A stretch of 64,000 bases of DNA from Paenibacillus sp. MAEPY2 (GCF_000499205.1 NZ_AWUK01000006.1:62001-126000); one strand, 5' to 3'. Shown: positions 45,875-53,895, counted from the stretch's first letter. Notes: generated by a model not told the origin, from the letters alone. Numbers and translations are program-made.

Positions 45875-46441
45875 CTAATCTTCGTTATCCAGGGATGAGT
45901 AGATCGAATTGCCAGCATTATCGAGCCCTTGGATGTCCATCTGCACTTCCGTTATTGGATGCTGAATAACGGCAAACCACAATCTCCCTTGATCAGAGGG
46001 ATCAAGGATACCTGCCTCCACTTCCGCAACCGAAGAATTCGGATCATAGCGGATAAGTAATCTGATTATGTCTGGATTGTGGATATAACCGTATATAATA
46101 TAGCACGTGTTGTCATTAGAATACTGATATCCCGTCAGAAGATAAGATATTGGCCCATCTTTATTGTCCTCAAGGACACTTCCTGATTTGATTACTTCGG
46201 AAGACCATTTCCTATGCCTGATCAAGGCAGAAGCAATACCATCAGTTTGGGTGTCCTGATATAAAACCAAGTGAGTACTTGAATCGACGGGTGCTACCAC
46301 CATCACCTGTTCAGGTTGAATATTATTTCTGGATAGCAGGTGACCGAACTCTTCCGGCCTACATGATCGGATCAAGAGGAGAAGCCCTACAAGTACTATA
46401 ATAAATAACACATATGCTCCCCGTTTTCGATTACGTGTCAT
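45875..46441 (-). CDS. Membrane-anchored protein of unknown function
   Basis: 188 residues from ATG 46441 (MTRNRKRG), with AGAGG 7 nt upstream. N-terminal basic residues and one membrane helix (about 8-25, AYVLFIIVLVGLLLLIRSC), then an extracytoplasmic beta-rich domain (HLVLYQDTQTDGIASALIRH, TCYIIYGYIHNPDIIRLLIR). It starts 16 nt after the stop of the upstream 109-residue membrane-protein gene, so the two are an operon. No family recognised. Confidence 0.8.
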   Translation of the reverse strand: MTRNRKRGAYVLFIIVLVGLLLLIRSCRPEEFGHLLSRNNIQPEQVMVVAPVDSSTHLVLYQDTQTDGIASALIRHRKWSSEVIKSGSVLEDNKDGPISYLLTGYQYSNDNTCYIIYGYIHNPDIIRLLIRYDPNSSVAEVEAGILDPSDQGRLWFAVIQHPITEVQMDIQGLDNAGNSIYSSLDNED

Positions 46442-46457
46442 ATGCATACCTCTTTCT

Positions 46458-46787
46458 TTAAAAGCCAAATTTCAGTCCTAAGTATTCGATTATGATCCAT
46501 GAAGCAGGCCAAACTAATGGAACATGAATAACCCAGTAAGGGGCTTTATATCGCCCGTTCTCGTAACTAATCCCACAATAAAAAATCGCAAATAATACGC
46601 TCAAAGGATAGGTGAAAAGAATTTTAACCATAAGATCTTGGGAAGTATCATATGTATGTGGAGATGGTGACGCTAAGGACAAATCGAGTCCGAAAAGAGC
46701 CATAGGCCAAATGAACAAAGTAACTCCATACAAAACCATAAACAAAAATAAATAATTATATAACTTCTCATTTTTCCTCTTGCTCAT
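46458..46787 (-). CDS. Small membrane protein of unknown function
   Basis: 109 residues with three likely membrane helices (YLFLFMVLYGVTLFIWPMAL, ILFTYPLSVLFAIFYCGI, VIHVPLVWPASWIIIEYLG). AGGAGGG precedes the ATG by 3-4 nt. First gene of a two-gene operon. A role as a protective or immunity membrane protein is conceivable given the decayed WXG100 gene nearby, but the sequence does not show it. Confidence 0.78.
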   Translation of the reverse strand: MSKRKNEKLYNYLFLFMVLYGVTLFIWPMALFGLDLSLASPSPHTYDTSQDLMVKILFTYPLSVLFAIFYCGISYENGRYKAPYWVIHVPLVWPASWIIIEYLGLKFGF

Positions 46788-46897
46788 GTGCCCTCCTGAT
46801 TGCCTGAACGTAATCGCCCAACTTAAGTAACCTTTATCAAAAAGATTTTACAGGATGTATATGGAAATATAAATAGTTAATTCCTTATTGATTAATA

Positions 46898-46931
46898 AAA
46901 TGACCGCCAACCATACAGGTTAGGGCCATTT
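46898..46931 (-). terminator. Terminator after the 123-residue membrane-protein gene
   Basis: AAATGGCC pairs with GGTCATTT on the minus strand (inner AACC/GGTT), followed by TATT. Confidence 0.6.
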
Positions 46932-46981
46932 CATGATGTTAAATTATCGTATTCACCAATACGCAGCGGCCGCCTATCAGA

Positions 46982-47353
46982 CTATTGTTCATTCTGCCTG
47001 TAATACTCCATTATTCGCATGCGTGTGGTCAGAATCAGGGTTTGTGGCAGCAGCACCACAAATATAAAAAGCGGCACGATCAGCACCAGGTGAGCGGCAA
47101 AATTTTCTGCGCCAAACGATGGTTTGGGAAGCTCAATGAAGTACCACCAGCACGGAATGGCAACCAGCCAGGTCAGTCCGGTAGAGATGAACATCTCCTT
47201 CACCCCGCTCCATAGAAAGCAAAACAATGCGACAAATACAATTGGAACAGCCCAGGAATCTAATATTGGCCCCCAGCTCTGGAAGACAAAGATAATGGCA
47301 GGATACAGAAGATTAATGGTCCAGCGCCAGATTGGATTGTGGTAGATAAACAT
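46982..47353 (-). CDS. Small membrane protein downstream of a WXG100 remnant
   Basis: 123 residues from ATG 47353 (MFIYHNPIWRW), AAGGAGG 4 nt upstream. Four likely membrane segments (YPAIIFVFQSWGPIL, VPIVFVALFCFLWSG, GLTWLVAIPCWWYFI, LVLIVPLFIFVVLLPQT) and a basic C-terminus. It begins 30 nt after the stop of the truncated WXG100 gene and reads the same way, so it was probably part of that transcription unit. No family recognised. Confidence 0.78.
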   Translation of the reverse strand: MFIYHNPIWRWTINLLYPAIIFVFQSWGPILDSWAVPIVFVALFCFLWSGVKEMFISTGLTWLVAIPCWWYFIELPKPSFGAENFAAHLVLIVPLFIFVVLLPQTLILTTRMRIMEYYRQNEQ

Positions 47354-47383
47354 GATACCTCCTTGCTCGGCAAGTAAACGCAT

Positions 47384-47590
47384 TTAATAAGGGGACTGAG
47401 CTTTGCGTATATCTTCGCGGTCTGCCTCTTCCATTTTCCTTATATATCGTTCTAATTGCTCTTTATGTGCTTCTAGCTCAGCTAATTTGGATGTAGTCCC
47501 TTCAAGAAAAGTCGACATTTTTGCAGACAACTGTACTGCAGACTCTCCCTTCCAATCTTGCAGCCTTCCATACTTTGTATTAAAGTGTCT
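47384..47590 (-). pseudogene. 5'-truncated WXG100-family gene
   Basis: The frame ending at TAA 47384 encodes KYGRLQDWKGESAVQL, then a long charged helix (LAELEAHKEQLERYIRKMEE, ending DREDIRKAQSPY). The W-K-G turn between two helices and the ~50-residue second helix are the WXG100 pattern of type VII secretion substrates. The first helix (about 35 residues) is missing: an in-frame TAA lies at 47591-47593, only five codons before the recognisable part, and no start codon precedes the motif. On the other side a plus-strand lipoprotein gene begins at 47628, suggesting the 5' end was deleted or replaced. Confidence 0.7.
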
Positions 47591-47627
47591 TTAGAGTTTA
47601 TTTCCATAAAAGGAGAATTAATGCCCT

Positions 47628-47966
47628 ATGAAAATAAAACCCGTAGCTCTGATCTTACTTATTTTTTTACTAGGAGGATGTTCAAGTATGTCTACCTCAG
47701 ATAAGCAAAATATTGTACAAACAGCTATACCAATAAGTGTTCAGTACATAAAGCAGTACTACATTGCGGACTTTATTGTAACGAGTCATGATATTGATGA
47801 TCCTTCCATCCATTCACGGCTATACCTATACGGTCATATAACAGGACATGAGGATGAACGTATTACCGTTTCCTATAATTATGATACACAGGAGGTTCTC
47901 AGTGTAGAAGGACCAGGCTGGTTTATCGATAGCCGAAATCCGAAAAAGGAAGCACCTTCTTCCTGA
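47628..47966 (+). CDS. Small DUF1433-like lipoprotein, paralog family member 1
   Basis: 112 residues with signal peptide and lipobox LGGCSS (Cys18). The mature part shows the shared pattern of this locus: ...IPISVQYIKQYYIADFIVTSHD, then YGHITGHEDERITVSYNYDTQEV. The G-H-[IV]-x(4)-D...YDT core recurs in the copies at 49064 and 49399 and in the fragment at 48948. AAAGGAG lies 12 nt upstream of the ATG, a long spacing. Function unknown; the DUF1433 assignment is tentative. Confidence 0.78.
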   Translation: MKIKPVALILLIFLLGGCSSMSTSDKQNIVQTAIPISVQYIKQYYIADFIVTSHDIDDPSIHSRLYLYGHITGHEDERITVSYNYDTQEVLSVEGPGWFIDSRNPKKEAPSS

Positions 47967-48017
47967 GAAAAATCTGCAAAGAGGCACACAGATGTATTTT
48001 ACACTTCGTTAGATTAG

Positions 48018-48047
48018 GACCGGGAGAGAATACCCTGGTCTTTTTTT
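48018..48047 (+). terminator. Terminator after lipoprotein paralog 1
   Basis: GACCGGG pairs with CCC(T)GGTC, followed by seven T. Confidence 0.85.
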
Positions 48048-48056
48048 AGTTGTTAG

Positions 48057-48326
48057 ATGAAGTTGAATTGCAAAAATCATCTTTGTTTATATCTATTCAT
48101 TATAAATCAATATCTACATACCCGAAAACATATGCTTACAAAAATAAGCAGAAAGTATGTACTTTTAAGCTCAATGAGCCAGATATATGGATTGCTTATA
48201 GGACGTTCTTACCAGTCTCATCAGAGATATGCTTATTTCTGGGAAAGAAATGAAGAAATTAAGCATGATTATGGATATTATAGCTCATACTACCTTCAGG
48301 AAAATATTGAAGGAGTGACAACATGA
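48057..48326 (+). CDS. Possible small gene coupled to the next lipoprotein
   Basis: An 89-codon frame whose TGA overlaps the next ATG as ATGA (48323-48326), which argues for translation into that point. There is no SD at its ATG and the N-terminal half reads like random AT-rich sequence; the C-terminal half (YGLLIGRSYQSHQRYAYFWE, then EIKHDYGYYSSYYLQENIEG) is more protein-like. It may be a remnant. The sequence 47967-48322 otherwise holds only a terminator. Confidence 0.3.
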   Translation: MKLNCKNHLCLYLFIINQYLHTRKHMLTKISRKYVLLSSMSQIYGLLIGRSYQSHQRYAYFWERNEEIKHDYGYYSSYYLQENIEGVTT

Positions 48327-48853
48327 GGTTAAAAAGTATCTTCGCCGTTGGAGCCGTGTTAGCTTGCTCAACTCTGTTGTGGGGCTGTAGTAATGGCACT
48401 ACGAATAATGCGTCCCCGCAGCAGAATAACACTGTCCAATCGGAGAGTTGGAGGGATCCCAAACGACTGGAAGCATCGCACCTGGAGGCACTTGAGCGGA
48501 TGGAAAAAGATCATATCCACCGGATGGTTTCGCTTAGTGCAAGTACTGATGGCGACAAAGTGATGACAACGCTTGAACGTTCTAGCCAGAAGCTGGAGGA
48601 AATGAGACCCCTCGCTGAAATGCTCCAGCACGAAGGCCACCCAACCTTATTACAGCGAATCCAGGAGATGTCTGGAGATATCGAAAGCTCCAAAACCGTG
48701 GTTGCTGAGATGAAACAATTACCACAGGACGGCAAAATCAAAATTCAGTCTGAAAACTCCGATTCTTTGCATCACATCAGCAGTTTTCACGATTACCACC
48801 AGTACGTGCAAGAGAAGATTCAGACTTTAAAGAAGGATGTTCAAACACATTAA
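48323..48853 (+). CDS. Lipoprotein with helical charged domain, function unknown
   Basis: 176 residues. Signal peptide with lipobox LWGCSN (Cys22), an Asn/Gln/Ser linker (NGTTNNASPQQNNTVQSES), then long charged helices (LEASHLEALERMEKDHIHRM, KVMTTLERSSQKLEEMRPLA, LLQRIQEMSGDIESSKTVVA) that look like a helical bundle. AAGGAG lies 7 nt before the ATG, and a strong terminator follows. No family recognised. Confidence 0.82.
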   Translation: MRLKSIFAVGAVLACSTLLWGCSNGTTNNASPQQNNTVQSESWRDPKRLEASHLEALERMEKDHIHRMVSLSASTDGDKVMTTLERSSQKLEEMRPLAEMLQHEGHPTLLQRIQEMSGDIESSKTVVAEMKQLPQDGKIKIQSENSDSLHHISSFHDYHQYVQEKIQTLKKDVQTH

Positions 48854-48904
48854 ACTATAATGATGACTTGAATGATGTCCATTTATACAAATTCAAAAAC
48901 AAAC

Positions 48905-48944
48905 AAAAGTTAGATCGGAAGGCTAATTCCTATCTAACTTTTTT
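48905..48944 (+). terminator. Terminator after the helical lipoprotein gene
   Basis: AAAAGTTAGAT pairs with ATCTAACTTTT, with inner GGAA/TTCC, running into TTTTTT. Confidence 0.88.
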
Positions 48945-48947
48945 CTT

Positions 48948-49070
48948 GTGAACAGGTATGGACATGTTATTCTTCAGCTTGCTGAAACTGATTATTTTCC
49001 AAATCCAAAAGTTAAAGTATATTATATAGTGTTAGATTCAAATACAAAGGAGGTAGAAAGAATATTCTAA
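48948..49070 (+). pseudogene. C-terminal fragment of a DUF1433-like lipoprotein gene
   Basis: 40 codons from a possible GTG, encoding NRYGHVILQLAETDYF and KVKVYYIVLDSNTKEVERIF. This matches the C-terminal half of the neighbouring lipoprotein paralogs (GHV..., then a strand and [YD]D[ST]xxxEV). The signal peptide and N-terminal half are absent, replaced by the preceding terminator. Its last codons contain the ribosome site AAAGGAGG (49046-49053) of the next paralog, and its stop overlaps that gene's proposed start. Confidence 0.55.
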
Positions 49071-49387
49071 AAAAAGTTCAATTCATATCAATCATACTTT
49101 TACTCATATCTGTTTTGTTGGGAGGATGCAATACCATACCAAATCAAGGCAAGATTATTGAAGAAGCAATTCAAGTTGGGCAAAATTATTTTATAGATGA
49201 ATACAGTACAGAAGTGGAGTTTACTGACCATAAGTTCATGCCAAAAGACCTTAGCCACAATATAAGTTTAAGCGGACATGTCAAAGAAAATAAAGATACT
49301 GAAATCACAATTCTTATCAATTATGATACTTTCAAAGTCCAGAATGCCATTGTTCCCAAAGAGTTACTTAATAAAAAGAAAAATTAA
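49064..49387 (+). CDS. DUF1433-like lipoprotein, paralog 2, with apparent ATT start
   Basis: The frame is clear from the lipoprotein signal LKKVQFIS..LLLISVLLGGC onwards, but no ATG, GTG or TTG precedes the signal peptide. AAAGGAGG (49046-49053) sits 10 nt before an in-frame ATT at 49064, giving 107 residues, the same length as the neighbours (110 and 112). A TTG at 49115 would begin inside the lipobox and lose the signal. So either ATT is used as a start or a former ATG has mutated. The mature part shares VEFTDHKFMPKDLSHNISLS and GHVKENKD with the next gene. Confidence 0.7.
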   Translation: MLKKVQFISIILLLISVLLGGCNTIPNQGKIIEEAIQVGQNYFIDEYSTEVEFTDHKFMPKDLSHNISLSGHVKENKDTEITILINYDTFKVQNAIVPKELLNKKKN

Positions 49388-49398
49388 GGAGTAATGGA

Positions 49399-49731
49399 GT
49401 GAATATCTTCAATAAAAAACATCTTACATTAGCATTCTTATTTGTATGGTTCAGTCTTACTTTCATCGTACTAAGCGGATGTATGTCAAGTGAACAGAAA
49501 GACATCCTTCAAAAAGCCGAAAAAGTCAGTCTCACTTATTTTAAAGAAAACTATGGGATTGATGTAGAATTCACAAATCATAAATTCATTCCGGCTGACT
49601 TATCTCATACGGTATCATTGACGGGACATGTGAAAGGCAACAAAGATCTAGAAGTATTCGCTATGGTTGATTATGATACCTATGAAATCAGAACAGGCTC
49701 AGTGCCTGATAATATCAAGCCTCTTAAATAA
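49399..49731 (+). CDS. DUF1433-like lipoprotein, paralog 3
   Basis: 110 residues from GTG 49399, AAGGAG 7 nt upstream, starting 11 nt after the previous paralog. Signal peptide with lipobox VLSGC (Cys28). Shared core VEFTNHKFIPADLSHTVSLT, GHVKGNKDLEVFAMVDYDTYE. It clearly arose by tandem duplication with the preceding gene. Function unknown. Confidence 0.82.
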   Translation: MNIFNKKHLTLAFLFVWFSLTFIVLSGCMSSEQKDILQKAEKVSLTYFKENYGIDVEFTNHKFIPADLSHTVSLTGHVKGNKDLEVFAMVDYDTYEIRTGSVPDNIKPLK

Positions 49732-49815
49732 ATGGATTTATTTCTCACTAAGAAGAAAGATATAAATGCATCTTTTACTAATCCGGTAAACTGTATTCCA
49801 AACCCTCATCTTGGT

Positions 49816-50097
49816 TCATTCCACCCACAAGGAGACCCATATAAATATACTGAACAACACAACTGGCATAAGCGCCCCAGTGGCTAACATGATCCAAAGT
49901 GTTGCTGGCTTTACATCCTGAACGTAACGATTGAACCTGTGGAGTCGTTGTGTTCGCCATTGAGCAAACTTAAGTTGCCTGATCATTTGCTTCAATATTT
50001 TATACCGCTGCTTTCCCTCCTCCACTTCTTCCAGTGCACGTCGCAACTCGTCATACAAACGGGCCTCTTCCTGCTCAGCCACTGTGCTTGTCGTCAT
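49816..50097 (-). CDS. Small coiled-coil protein with C-terminal membrane helix
   Basis: 93 residues. N-terminal charged coiled-coil-like helix (EARLYDELRRALEEVEEGKQ), a basic middle, and one or two C-terminal membrane segments (ATLWIMLATGALMPVVLFSI). GGGAGGG lies 8 nt before the ATG. Probably a tail-anchored membrane protein; no family recognised. Confidence 0.78.
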   Translation of the reverse strand: MTTSTVAEQEEARLYDELRRALEEVEEGKQRYKILKQMIRQLKFAQWRTQRLHRFNRYVQDVKPATLWIMLATGALMPVVLFSIFIWVSLWVE

Positions 50098-50164
50098 TTT
50101 TCATTCCCTCCCTTACTTAATTAACACGGTAACGACTCCAGAGTTTGAAATTTTATAGGGAAAA

Positions 50165-50203
50165 ACGGTCCTCTTGCATGACTAGCGTCAAGTCGGAGAA
50201 CCG
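50165..50203 (-). terminator. Terminator after the galactokinase-family gene
   Basis: On the minus strand CGGT.CTC pairs with GAG.ACCG, followed by TTTTTCCC. Confidence 0.6.
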
Positions 50204-50267
50204 CTATAATGTACCGTTTGATCCTTTTCGGACGAATTAAACATCGCATTGTGTTACAGCGACTACA

Positions 50268-51566
50268 TTAGCCCACGTTTTCAATCAATTCATTCAAACA
50301 CACTGCACCCTGTGCACGCACGTTAACCACAATAATTGGCGTATCCAGCATGCCGTGCATCCAGGACATATACTCCTCAACCTTGTCGTTGGGAAGAATC
50401 GTCAGAATGACCCCTGCGAATCCACCGCCGTGTATACGGCAAGCGCCATCACCCAGTTTTTGCAGATAATTTTCAGTTAACGCCAGTGCGATGCCAATCT
50501 CCTGTTCCTTCACCGAACCGCTCTGGTATACATTCTGGAGCCACTTCCATGAAGAATTCCCGGATGCCGTAATCAGTTTCAGGAAATCAGAAAAACGCCC
50601 TTCCCGCAAGGCCTCTACCTGACCGTCCACCCGTTTATTTTCCTCCAGGAAATGCAATGCACGCAGCACCGCACGATCTCCTGCTGTTTCACGTACTTGC
50701 TTGAGATTGGCGTAGATTGCCTCGGCTGTAATTTCCCGGACATATTCGCTGTCCAGCGCTTTAGCAACCGCTCTCATCTCATAAGGAACAGCAGCGTAGT
50801 CTTCTGTCAGATCCGCATGGTTCCCACCTGTGTTTACAATAACCAGTGAGTACCCGTTTTGTTGGAAATCCCATTGTACAGGTTCGATGACAGGCTCCGC
50901 CGGATTTTCAAAATCAATCGCAATCAGTCCACCATAGGCACAAGCCATCTGATCCAGCAGACCGGACGGTTTATTCCAATAGTTGTTTTCCGCATACTGA
51001 CCAATCTTGGACATGACCACCACATCTAATCTGCCCTCATTGTAGAAATGATTCAGAATCGTACAGATCAGCATCTCGAACGATGCCGACGAGCTAAGCC
51101 CGGACGCCGAGAACACGTTACTGGAGATGTACGCCTGGAATCCGCCTACTTTGTATCCAAACTCTCCAAATCCAGCAGCCATACCACGAATCAAAGCCGT
51201 AGTACCGTCGTCTTCTGCCTTCGGTGCCAGATCCGTGAGATCGATTACGTATTTCTGGTCATAGCCTTCTGAATAAAAGGTAATTACCGAATCCGTCGTT
51301 GGCGCAGCCACAGCAATCGTATCCAGCGTAATGCTGCCCGCCAGCACCTTGCCATGGTTATGATCCGTGTGGTTGCCACCAATTTCGCTACGTCCAGCCG
51401 CGCTGAATAACTTGCTGCCCTCTTGTACGCCAAAATACTGTTCGAACGATTCATTGAGCTTCGTATAACGTGCTGTCTGTTCTTCTAGTTTTTGCTGACC
51501 ATACATTTGGGCAAGCAGCGCTTGGCCTGAAGTGGATTGGATCAGTTCCAGTGGTTGAGTGTTCAT
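50268..51566 (-). CDS. galK: Galactokinase-family GHMP sugar kinase
   Basis: 432 residues, somewhat longer than usual galactokinases (about 390). The galactose-binding signature is present in variant form, GRSEIGGNHTDHNHG (about 58-72; canonical GR.N.IGEHTDYN.G). The ATP loop SASGLSSSASFE (about 153-164) and the C-terminal GHMP motif GACRIHGGGFAGVIL are intact, as is the catalytic Asp region PSGLLDQMACAYGG. It phosphorylates galactose or a close relative with ATP. AGGAGG lies 7 nt upstream of the ATG. It stands alone, without galT or galE. The altered signature makes substrate identity less certain. Confidence 0.88.
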   Translation of the reverse strand: MNTQPLELIQSTSGQALLAQMYGQQKLEEQTARYTKLNESFEQYFGVQEGSKLFSAAGRSEIGGNHTDHNHGKVLAGSITLDTIAVAAPTTDSVITFYSEGYDQKYVIDLTDLAPKAEDDGTTALIRGMAAGFGEFGYKVGGFQAYISSNVFSASGLSSSASFEMLICTILNHFYNEGRLDVVVMSKIGQYAENNYWNKPSGLLDQMACAYGGLIAIDFENPAEPVIEPVQWDFQQNGYSLVIVNTGGNHADLTEDYAAVPYEMRAVAKALDSEYVREITAEAIYANLKQVRETAGDRAVLRALHFLEENKRVDGQVEALREGRFSDFLKLITASGNSSWKWLQNVYQSGSVKEQEIGIALALTENYLQKLGDGACRIHGGGFAGVILTILPNDKVEEYMSWMHGMLDTPIIVVNVRAQGAVCLNELIENVG

Positions 51567-51701
51567 TAATAATCCTCCTATGGATATGCAGCATTTATTT
51601 TTCTATTGTGGTTGGATGATCGACGCGGGGAACGGTTCATGCCCGTTTATCTCCCATTATCTCAGCTTCGTTTCGGAAAAGGTAGGGCAGAATTGAAAGT
51701 T

Positions 51702-51715
51702 TGTAAGCGTTTTTT
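51702..51715 (-). promoter_or_regulatory. cre-like site upstream of the galactokinase gene
   Basis: TGTAAGCGTTTTTT matches 12 of 14 positions of the CcpA cre consensus and lies 136 nt upstream of the start codon. Confidence 0.35.
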
Positions 51716-51732
51716 GAAGACATTCTTATTTT

Positions 51733-52491
51733 TTATTCAACAGGTTTAACTTCAATCTGATCAACAATAAATGCGTTGTTGGCTTTGTCGAAGGTATACG
51801 TAATATTGAAGTCACACACATATGTAGGAGATATACCAATAGAGCCAGGAAGACTTAATTTTATTTTGTGATTATCCAATGTATAAATAACAACACCGCC
51901 GAAAACAAGCTCATCTTGATGGTAGTCTGGTGCTGGATCAAAATCATAATTGAAGTTATCTACTTGCCCTTGTGAATTCACTATAATCGCTAGTGTACCA
52001 TCATCATTTTTAGTAACACGCGATTCAATATGCTCAGCAATAATATCCTCATAACGCTGTACTTTAATTTCCGATAAGCTATCGGAGTTAACGACATGAA
52101 TTTCATAGATATCCAAGCCTGTCCCTCGGCCAACCTGAATGATTACTATAGCCTCTTCCTTACCATCACCGGTAAGATCGGTATAAAATAACTGCGGCTC
52201 CGTTCCCGAATGATGAGAAATGCTCCAATCAAAATCTGTTGCGCGCCCATTTATATCTAGAGTTACTCTTTCAATTGCATCTTCCGTTTCTTTAACTGCA
52301 TAAAGTTTTACTTGTTCATCCTCAGAAGATCCGATTAATTTCAATTTTGAGTTTGTCTCTTGTTCTGGCTTCGTTGATACCTGTTTAGTCGGAGACTCGC
52401 CCCGTTCCTGATGGACAGTACCTAACGATTCAGTTTGGCATCCTGCAAGAAGAACTGCACTCAACAACATCAATGAAGCAATTTCTTTCAT
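51733..52491 (-). CDS. Lipoprotein with FG-GAP-like segment, function unknown
   Basis: 252 residues from ATG 52491. Lipobox LLAGCQ (Cys18), a linker rich in Thr/Lys/Glu, then a beta-rich domain with FYTDLTGDGKEEAIVIIQVG, a D-x-T/N-x-D-G calcium-loop motif as in FG-GAP/VCBS repeats. The C-terminal part includes YTFDKANNAFIVDQIEV. GAGGGGG lies about 10 nt upstream. Probably co-transcribed with the preceding membrane-anchored gene (gap 36 nt). Confidence 0.82.
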   Translation of the reverse strand: MKEIASLMLLSAVLLAGCQTESLGTVHQERGESPTKQVSTKPEQETNSKLKLIGSSEDEQVKLYAVKETEDAIERVTLDINGRATDFDWSISHHSGTEPQLFYTDLTGDGKEEAIVIIQVGRGTGLDIYEIHVVNSDSLSEIKVQRYEDIIAEHIESRVTKNDDGTLAIIVNSQGQVDNFNYDFDPAPDYHQDELVFGGVVIYTLDNHKIKLSLPGSIGISPTYVCDFNITYTFDKANNAFIVDQIEVKPVE

Positions 52492-52527
52492 CAAATTTAT
52501 GTCCCCCTCTCATCTAATTAGCTAAAA

Positions 52528-53268
52528 TTAATACAATGAACTCAACCGAATGGTTACCTTCCTCGTTTCACGATCATTGGCATCAAACCAGTCTTTAAGT
52601 ACGCTATATTCGCTTGTTTCTAATGCTGCTGTTTCAATCGTGAAATGGTTATTGTCTATCCAATCATAAGAGATGATGGGCCAGGTCGGTTTCAACATGA
52701 ATGCTTCTTCAAAATCAGTTGATGCATATGGAATGATTTCTAATTTTTTTAGATCCACGGAAACAAGGATATGTCTCTTGACCAGACCGCCTTCATCATA
52801 AGCATACCGAATCAATACCTGCTGATAATCAGAAGAAAGTTTATAATCTTGTAAAATGCCCTTAGGCATTGGCAAGCTGTGTGTCCCTCTAGCATCAATT
52901 TTCACCAAAAGGGTAGAGCAGGCTTTGGTTCCACAGCCATACTTTAGTATCGAATACGTTTCCGAAGAAGGCACCTTCAATACCTCCACATGTGTACGAT
53001 CTATTTCAGTTTGGAAGTCCCGTTCGTTCATAAGGTAGCGCTTATACTCTGGGACGTCGTTAAGAGATAATTGTAGGACTGCTTCTTCATTTATGATTTT
53101 AATGGTATTGGGTAATGAAGATGCGTTGTTATGCAAGCCTGTAGAGTTGGAGTCTTCTCTCATTTCCGTCTGATATGCGGAAGATTCCAACCTATCGAAC
53201 CATATTACAATTACCGCTGAAGTAACGAGTATTACAAACAGTAGCAAAAAGAACCTTTTCTTTTTCAT
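52528..53268 (-). CDS. Membrane-anchored protein of unknown function
   Basis: 246 residues from ATG 53268 (MKKKRFFLL), GAGGG 5 nt upstream. One N-terminal helix (about 4-26), then an extracytoplasmic domain with a disulphide-capable pair (YGCGTKACSTLLVKI) and beta-strands (QQVLIRYAYDEGGLVKRHIL, YDWIDNNHFTIETAALET). First gene of a two-gene unit with the downstream lipoprotein. No family recognised. Confidence 0.8.
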   Translation of the reverse strand: MKKKRFFLLLFVILVTSAVIVIWFDRLESSAYQTEMREDSNSTGLHNNASSLPNTIKIINEEAVLQLSLNDVPEYKRYLMNERDFQTEIDRTHVEVLKVPSSETYSILKYGCGTKACSTLLVKIDARGTHSLPMPKGILQDYKLSSDYQQVLIRYAYDEGGLVKRHILVSVDLKKLEIIPYASTDFEEAFMLKPTWPIISYDWIDNNHFTIETAALETSEYSVLKDWFDANDRETRKVTIRLSSLY

Positions 53269-53402
53269 AGCATCCCTCTTTCGCGCATGGTTTCGATCCA
53301 GAACCAAATGGATTATACTACAAAGATATCCATTTTTGGTGTCGGAGCGGTTTCAATGTTGTTTCATGTGAAAACCCATTATTCAGGTTAAGAGGTGAAT
53401 CT

Positions 53403-53867
53403 GTGAACGTTATTCTAAACAAAGAACCAGATAAACGTCGTATAAACGTAGCCATGCTTATGTATCTCATACTAATGATTTTATTTTATGGCATTTATAT
53501 TTCCTTGGAATCCGATCGAATAGTTCAATCACAGCAGTGGACTTCTGGTGGTTTCATAAGCGAACAAGGTATTAAGTCAATGAGTCAAATGGGAAGATGG
53601 ACGTCAATCACTGAATCACTGTTTCTCGTTCTGTTCGTACTGGTAATGATCATCATGATTACGCGGTATAGAAGAAATGTAAGAAAATTGATCCCTTTTG
53701 CCTTATGGAATGTCGCTTTGTTTGTTGGGGTAGGGGCGTTCAGTTTGGTTGGTTCACAAATGACGTCAATGTCCGTTGGCAACCTGGTGCAACCAATCAT
53801 CGTACCCGCTTTTCTATTGGCTGCGTTGTTCATATATGTGGTTTGGGGATTAAAAAAACTTGGATAA
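53403..53867 (+). CDS. Four-helix membrane protein of unknown function
   Basis: 154 residues from GTG 53403 with AGAGGTGA upstream. Predicted membrane segments: LMYLILMILFYGIYISL, ESLFLVLFVLVMIIMI, IPFALWNVALFVGVGAF and IIVPAFLLAALFIYVVWG. Followed by a strong terminator; transcribed alone. No family recognised. Confidence 0.8.
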   Translation: MNVILNKEPDKRRINVAMLMYLILMILFYGIYISLESDRIVQSQQWTSGGFISEQGIKSMSQMGRWTSITESLFLVLFVLVMIIMITRYRRNVRKLIPFALWNVALFVGVGAFSLVGSQMTSMSVGNLVQPIIVPAFLLAALFIYVVWGLKKLG

Positions 53868-53895
53868 TGTGTGTGAGGCGATTATAAACGCTCAA

